A DNA stretch of 9,274 nt. Source: Bryobacterales bacterium. GTDB lineage: Bacteria > Acidobacteriota > Terriglobia > Bryobacterales > Bryobacteraceae. Made by a program: the position numbers and the translations under genes. Where the stretch lies: assembly GCA_003487005.1 (NCBI GenBank), contig DNFG01000018.1, positions 1 through 9,274 on the forward strand. The letters are read 5' to 3'. The notes below the pieces were generated by a model. It saw only the letters and a list, made by a program, of their open reading frames with translations. It ran no database searches and was not told the DNA's origin. Position 1 is the stretch's first letter. Each line of letters opens with the position of its first letter. This document shows, in pieces, positions 6,059 through 9,274 of the stretch.

Positions 6059-6063
6059 GGGAG
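6059..6063 (+). promoter_or_regulatory. Shine-Dalgarno of the ferredoxin gene
   Basis: GGGAG lies seven bases before ATG 6071 and fixes the start, although the reading frame is open far upstream. Confidence 0.7.
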
Positions 6064-6070
6064 TACAACT

Positions 6071-6331
6071 ATGGCCTACGTGATTGCTGAGCCCTGCATT
6101 GGGACCAAGGACACCGCCTGCGTGGACGCCTGTCCCGTCGATTGCATTCATCCCAAGAAGGATGAACCTGACTTCGAGACCTCAGAACTGCTCTACATTG
6201 ACCCCGTCGAATGCATCGACTGTGGCGCCTGCGTACCGGTCTGCCCCGTTTCCGCAATCTTCGCCCTCGACGATCTGCCGGAGAAGTGGGCGCAGTTCAC
6301 GCAGATCAACGCCGATTACTACCAGAAGTAG
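6071..6331 (+). CDS. Seven-iron [3Fe-4S][4Fe-4S] ferredoxin
   Basis: An 86-residue soluble electron carrier. Cysteines lie at 9, 17, 21, 25, 48, 51, 54 and 58. By comparison with Azotobacter FdI and Thermus ferredoxin, Cys9, Cys17 and Cys58 would hold a [3Fe-4S] cluster and Cys21, Cys48, Cys51 and Cys54 a [4Fe-4S] cluster, with Cys25 free. The position that would complete a second four-iron site (Cys11 in FdI) is Thr12 here. The opening EPCIGTKDTACVDACPVDC and the IDCGACVPVCPVSAI motif are close to the Thermus type. The loop between the two halves is about eight residues longer than in Thermus and is acidic/lysine-rich. ATG 6071 is set by GGGAG seven bases upstream. It has its own upstream region with a tandem repeat and ends 5 bp from the converging queD. 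Its redox partner is unknown. Confidence 0.95.
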   Translation: MAYVIAEPCIGTKDTACVDACPVDCIHPKKDEPDFETSELLYIDPVECIDCGACVPVCPVSAIFALDDLPEKWAQFTQINADYYQK

Positions 6332-6336
6332 CTCTT

Positions 6337-6717
6337 CTACTGGCGATAGATGGCCCAAGCCGTGTCCGTCTCCTGCACGGACACTTCAATCAGACTTGTG
6401 CCGCTGGCGGACATCTGCTCCGCCAGCGCCTCTTTCATCCGGCTGTAGATGTAGTGGGCGATATTTTCCGCGCTCGCGTTGATCTCCGCAAAGGCCGGCA
6501 GTTCGTTCAGGAACTGGTGATCCAACTCCTCACAGATCGCCCTCAGCGCCTTCTTCAGATCCCCGAAATCCATCAGCAGGCCGATTTCGTTCAACCGCTC
6601 GCCCGCCACCGCCACCTGCACCCGGTAGTTGTGCCCGTGAATATTCGCACACTTGCCGTTGTAGCCGCGCAGCGCGTGCCCGGCGGGAAATGAGTGCTCC
6701 ACTCGCAGCTCAAACAT
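6337..6717 (-). CDS. queD: 6-carboxy-5,6,7,8-tetrahydropterin synthase (QueD / PTPS family)
   Basis: A 126-residue cytoplasmic enzyme converting 7,8-dihydroneopterin triphosphate to 6-carboxytetrahydropterin, the second step of queuosine/preQ0 synthesis. Seen: zinc ligands His14, His27 and His29 (FPAGH and HGHNY), catalytic Cys23 in GKCANIHGH, the Asp66-His67 pair in LDHQFLN, the SAENIA helix, and substrate-binding Glu116 in VQET. Every key residue is present and the length is typical. I chose ATG 6717, where the family beta-strand begins (MFELRVEHSF). An upstream in-frame ATG at 6744 would add nine residues inside the helicase gene. The start overlaps the helicase stop by eight bases, so translation is probably coupled. 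The CxxxHGH form suits QueD. Other queuosine genes are not in the window, so a related pterin role is possible. Confidence 0.9.
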   Translation of the reverse strand: MFELRVEHSFPAGHALRGYNGKCANIHGHNYRVQVAVAGERLNEIGLLMDFGDLKKALRAICEELDHQFLNELPAFAEINASAENIAHYIYSRMKEALAEQMSASGTSLIEVSVQETDTAWAIYRQ

Positions 6718-8632
6718 TGTCGAAAAACGACTCCACGTCTTCAATCTCGGTGCTGAACCGGTAATCCGGCAGGCTGTCGAAGAAAACCTGCCCGTACCGC
6801 TGCCTCGTAATCCGGTTGTCCAGCAGCGCCAGCACGCCCCGGTCCGTCCGGCTCCGAATCAGCCGCCCGAACCCCTGCTTCAGCGCAATCGCCGCCTGCG
6901 GCACCTGGTAATCATAGAACGGATTGCCGCCAGTGCTGCGTATCGCGCGCACCCGCGCCTCCACCACCGGATCACTGGGCACCGCAAAGGGTAACTTATC
7001 AATGATAACGCAGCTCAGTTGGTCACCCTGTACATCCACCCCCTGCCAGAACGAAGAGGTGGCGAAAAGAACACAATGCGGCGTCCGCCGGAACTCCTCG
7101 ATGAGAGACCGGGCCGGACGCGTCCCCTGCAACAATACCGGATAATCCAGTTCGCCCTCCACCCGTTCGTGCGCCTGCCTCATCTGCTGGTAGCTCGTGA
7201 AAAGAACAAACGCCCGCCCCCGGCTGTGCCTCAACAGTCTCACGATCTCCCGCGACGCCGCCTCCAGATACCCAGCCCCCCGCACATCCGGCAAATGATG
7301 GGCCACGTACAGCAGACACTGCGACTGATAGTCGAAATGCGAAGGGACAATCAACTCCCGGGCCGTTTCCAGTCCCAGCCTCACGCGAGCGTACTCAAAA
7401 CTTCCCGCCACCGCCAGCGTCGCTGACGTCATCACCGTCACCGGACCATCGTTGAACAGCCGCTCCCGCAACAGTCCCGACACATCAATCGGCGTCGCCT
7501 GCAGGTAGCATCCCCGCCCCCGCCTCTCCACCCAGTACACGTTCGACTCACTCCGCCCCTCCATCCACTCCCGCAACCGCCCCCCCAATTCCTCGACCCT
7601 CCGGTGCAGCGGCGCCAGCTCTTCCGGCGCCTGCCGGACTAACTGCAGATGCGCCGCCAGCAACTCCAACCCGTTCAGAATAGACGCGTACGCTTCCCCA
7701 TGTTCCGCCAGGAACGAGTCATGCCCCGCGAATCCGCTCCGTCCCTCCTGCGCCGGAAAGCAACGGAAGAATCGTTCCGCGTGCAAACCCACCATATCCA
7801 GCAAATGATCCAGATCCGTAGACTGAAACTCCTTGCGCCTCGCTGTGGCGCGGATGTCCCGGATCAGATCCTCCACCTGCCCGCTGCTCACCGTCAACCC
7901 GAAATACTGACTCGCCACGTCCTCCAGTTCGTGTGCTTCGTCAAAGATAACGGCCGATGCCTCCGGCAGCACCCCCGCCGCCGGGTCCTGCTCTCTCACG
8001 GCCAGGTCCGCGAAGAACAGATGGTGGTTGACGATGATGAGATCGCTCTCCCACGCCTGCTGCCGCGCCAGCGTCACGAAACAACGCTCCCATTGCGCGC
8101 ATTTCTGACCCGTGCACAACTCCCCCCGCGCATCCAGCTTCGCCCATGCCGTCGAACTCGCCGCCAGCCCGTCGATCTCCGCCCGGTCGCCCGTCTCTGT
8201 CGTCTGCTCCCACTCCCGGATGATCTGGAAATCGGACACCTCGTCCAGACCACTCAACACCGGCTCCCGTTCCGCGTCGTAGATCTTCTGCCGGCACGCG
8301 TAGTTCGCCCGTCCCTTCAGGTAACACGCCTTCAGCTCGGGAAAAAACGTCCGAAGAAACGGGATATCCTTGAAAAACAACTGCTCCTGCAGGTTCTTGG
8401 TGCCGGTTGAGACGATCACCCGCTTGCCCGAGATCAGCGCCGGCGCCAGGTACGCAAGCGTCTTGCCGGTCCCCGTCCCCGCCTCGACGATCAAATGACG
8501 CCGCTCCGCAAGAGCCTCTTCCACGGCCAGAGCCATCTCCAATTGTCCGGCCCGGAATTCATACTGCGGATGCGCCGCCGCCAGCGGCCCCCGCCGCGCA
8601 AAGAACCCTTTCACGGTGAGGGCGCGGGACAC
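6710..8632 (-). CDS. dinG: DinG/YoaA-family iron-sulfur ATP-dependent DNA helicase
   Basis: A 640-residue superfamily-2, XPD-like 5'-3' helicase thought to resolve R-loops, forks and damaged DNA structures. Seen in order: FRAGQLEM (residues 26-33), Walker A EAGTGTGKT at 50-58, STGTKNLQEQL (motif Ia), four cluster cysteines at 113, 173, 178 and 184, VNHHLFFADL, the DEAH box at 231-234, MTSATL (motif III), SFWQGVDVQGDQL, and motif VI QGFGRLIRSRTDRG near the C-terminus. All catalytic and iron-sulfur positions are intact. Length is closer to E. coli YoaA (about 640) than to DinG (about 716), so the symbol marks the family, not strict orthology. The start is GTG 8632, five bases after the upstream C26 gene. 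GTG 8614 is an alternative and no strong Shine-Dalgarno favours either. It overlaps queD by eight bases. Confidence 0.93.
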   Translation of the reverse strand: MSRALTVKGFFARRGPLAAAHPQYEFRAGQLEMALAVEEALAERRHLIVEAGTGTGKTLAYLAPALISGKRVIVSTGTKNLQEQLFFKDIPFLRTFFPELKACYLKGRANYACRQKIYDAEREPVLSGLDEVSDFQIIREWEQTTETGDRAEIDGLAASSTAWAKLDARGELCTGQKCAQWERCFVTLARQQAWESDLIIVNHHLFFADLAVREQDPAAGVLPEASAVIFDEAHELEDVASQYFGLTVSSGQVEDLIRDIRATARRKEFQSTDLDHLLDMVGLHAERFFRCFPAQEGRSGFAGHDSFLAEHGEAYASILNGLELLAAHLQLVRQAPEELAPLHRRVEELGGRLREWMEGRSESNVYWVERRGRGCYLQATPIDVSGLLRERLFNDGPVTVMTSATLAVAGSFEYARVRLGLETARELIVPSHFDYQSQCLLYVAHHLPDVRGAGYLEAASREIVRLLRHSRGRAFVLFTSYQQMRQAHERVEGELDYPVLLQGTRPARSLIEEFRRTPHCVLFATSSFWQGVDVQGDQLSCVIIDKLPFAVPSDPVVEARVRAIRSTGGNPFYDYQVPQAAIALKQGFGRLIRSRTDRGVLALLDNRITRQRYGQVFFDSLPDYRFSTEIEDVESFFDNV

Positions 8633-8637
8633 GGCGG

Positions 8638-9190
8638 CTACACACTCGCGGCAAAAAACTCGAACAAACGCCGGTCGTGCGGATTCTCCTCAAACCCGTC
8701 TTCCGGATGCCACTGCACCGCGAGCAACTTGGCATGGCTGTCCATCTGCACGGCCTCGATCGTCCCGTCCGGCGCCGCCGCCGTCACACTCAGGCCCCTC
8801 GCCAGATCCTTCACCGCCTGGTGATGCCGGGACATCACCTCGCACTGCGTCACCCCCACCGCCCTCGCCACCAGCGACTCCGGCGCGATCGTCACTTCAT
8901 GCACCACCCGCCTATGCCCCTCGACATTTTGGTGGAGCGTCCCACCCAGGTGCACGTTCAACAACTGCATCCCGCGGCAGATCGCCAGCACCGGCATCTT
9001 GCGCTGAATCGCCTCGCCCAGCAACGCCAGTTCGAAATCGTCCCGGCTCGTGTCCGGATCCTCTGTTCCGTCCAGACGCAATTCCCCATACAGCCGCGGA
9101 TTCACGTCCCGGCCCCCTCCCAGCACCAGCCCCGCATACTCGCTCAACACCGGTGCCTCGTCGGTGACGGTCCGGCAGTCGGGGTCCAAC
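8638..9190 (-). CDS. Peptidase C26 / PuuD-like glutamine amidotransferase hydrolase, 5'-truncated
   Basis: About 183 genuine residues of a class-I glutamine-amidotransferase-fold hydrolase. Relatives such as PuuD cleave gamma-glutamyl-GABA. Seen: GLVLGGGRDVNPRLYGE, the SRDDFELAL helix, nucleophile elbow AICRGMQLLNV with the catalytic Cys encoded at 8977-8979, LGGTLHQNV, SRHHQAV, and the VQWHPED block with catalytic His. The domain is otherwise intact and ends 5 bp before the helicase. The family is usually 235-255 residues, so roughly 50-70 N-terminal residues are missing beyond the contig end. The open frame continues to 9267 only because adapter sequence happens to lack stops. Those 26 residues (ending RRSSDL) are artefact and the true start is not in this window. 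Substrate is not fixed; other C26 enzymes act on other gamma-glutamyl amides. Confidence 0.88.
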
Positions 9191-9274
9191 AGATCGGAAG
9201 AGCGTCGTGGAGGGGAAGTGTAGATATCGGTGGTCCGCCTCTCATTTAAAAAAAAAAAAACAAACAAAATATGA
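9191..9274. other. Illumina adapter read-through plus poly-A (sequencing artefact)
   Basis: Bases 9191-9209, AGATCGGAAGAGCGTCGTG, are an exact match to the start of the reverse complement of the TruSeq universal adapter. The next ~40 bases follow the adapter with scattered errors: AGGG..GTGTAGAT, TCGGTGGTC and CTCATT are recognisable in order. A run of about 15 A and low-complexity bases follows, as seen when a read runs off the end of a fragment. Genomic sequence therefore ends at about 9190, give or take a base or two of chance identity. Confidence 0.96.

Noticed and set aside
5408..6070. Fusion of the ferredoxin to a long upstream segment
   Set aside because: The frame is open but the upstream residues are Ser/Pro/Arg shadow sequence of the TPR gene. 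A Shine-Dalgarno, ATG and candidate promoter mark the ferredoxin as separate.
6588..6598. Third copy of the CGTTCAACC element
   Set aside because: It lies inside queD coding sequence, where the residues LNE explain it, so it is probably coincidental and not part of the ferredoxin operator.
7649..8410. Plus-strand open frame of 253 codons opposite the helicase
   Set aside because: Opposite a gene with every helicase motif intact; its composition is Arg/Gln/His-rich and it shows no family features.
1..9190. CRISPR, tRNA, rRNA, insertion sequences, phage or defence genes
   Set aside because: I looked for regular spaced repeats, cloverleaf arms, transposase motifs and terminal inverted repeats and saw none.

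Overview
This is about 9.3 kb of high-GC bacterial DNA and appears to be one end of an assembled contig. Gene density is high and all recognisable genes are core-metabolism or housekeeping types. I saw no phage, transposon, plasmid, CRISPR, rRNA or tRNA signal. Gene content suggests an acidobacterium (Solibacter/Bryobacter-like): a Thermus/Azotobacter-type seven-iron ferredoxin, a DUF4920 exported protein, a UxaE-superfamily epimerase and a single-domain response regulator. That placement is inference from remembered homologues, not a computed taxonomy.

Layout. Positions 37-2332 hold three plus-strand genes: a REC-domain response regulator with a TTG start, a small exported DUF4920 protein, and a 12-TM major facilitator. 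A perfect 32-bp terminator palindrome separates the last two. A 250-bp convergent spacer with several hairpins follows. Positions 2583-5381 are a two-gene minus-strand operon: galU, then, 15 bp downstream, a large divergent tagaturonate-epimerase (UxaE)-like protein. A 64-bp divergent promoter region separates galU from a plus-strand four-repeat TPR protein (5446-5928). Next comes a plus-strand ferredoxin (6071-6331) with its own promoter region. From 6337 to the right end a minus-strand operon reads: a truncated class-I glutamine-amidotransferase-like hydrolase (peptidase C26), a DinG/YoaA-type iron-sulfur helicase, and queD. These genes are packed with a 5-bp gap and an 8-bp overlap.

How the genes may work together. 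GalU (UDP-glucose supply), the UxaE-like protein (keto-uronate or related sugar-acid epimerisation) and the convergent FHS-like permease point to a carbohydrate theme for 1208-5381. The C26/DinG/queD run mixes functions (amide hydrolysis, DNA unwinding, queuosine precursor synthesis) and looks like a packed housekeeping operon rather than one pathway.

Main second looks. (1) The last 84 bases (9191-9274) are Illumina adapter read-through plus poly-A, not genome. The gene reaching that edge is truncated, and any predicted N-terminus there is false. (2) A 12-bp direct repeat (14 of 15 bp when extended) recurs at exactly 21 bp, two helical turns, just upstream of a candidate ferredoxin promoter. 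It looks like a tandem activator site. (3) The UxaE-like protein has an added N-terminal domain, an insertion, and altered C-terminal active-site motifs, so its substrate may be new. (4) Four genes have -10-like hexamers only 7-10 nt before their start codons, suggesting leaderless mRNAs. I did not find a convincing new multi-gene system here.
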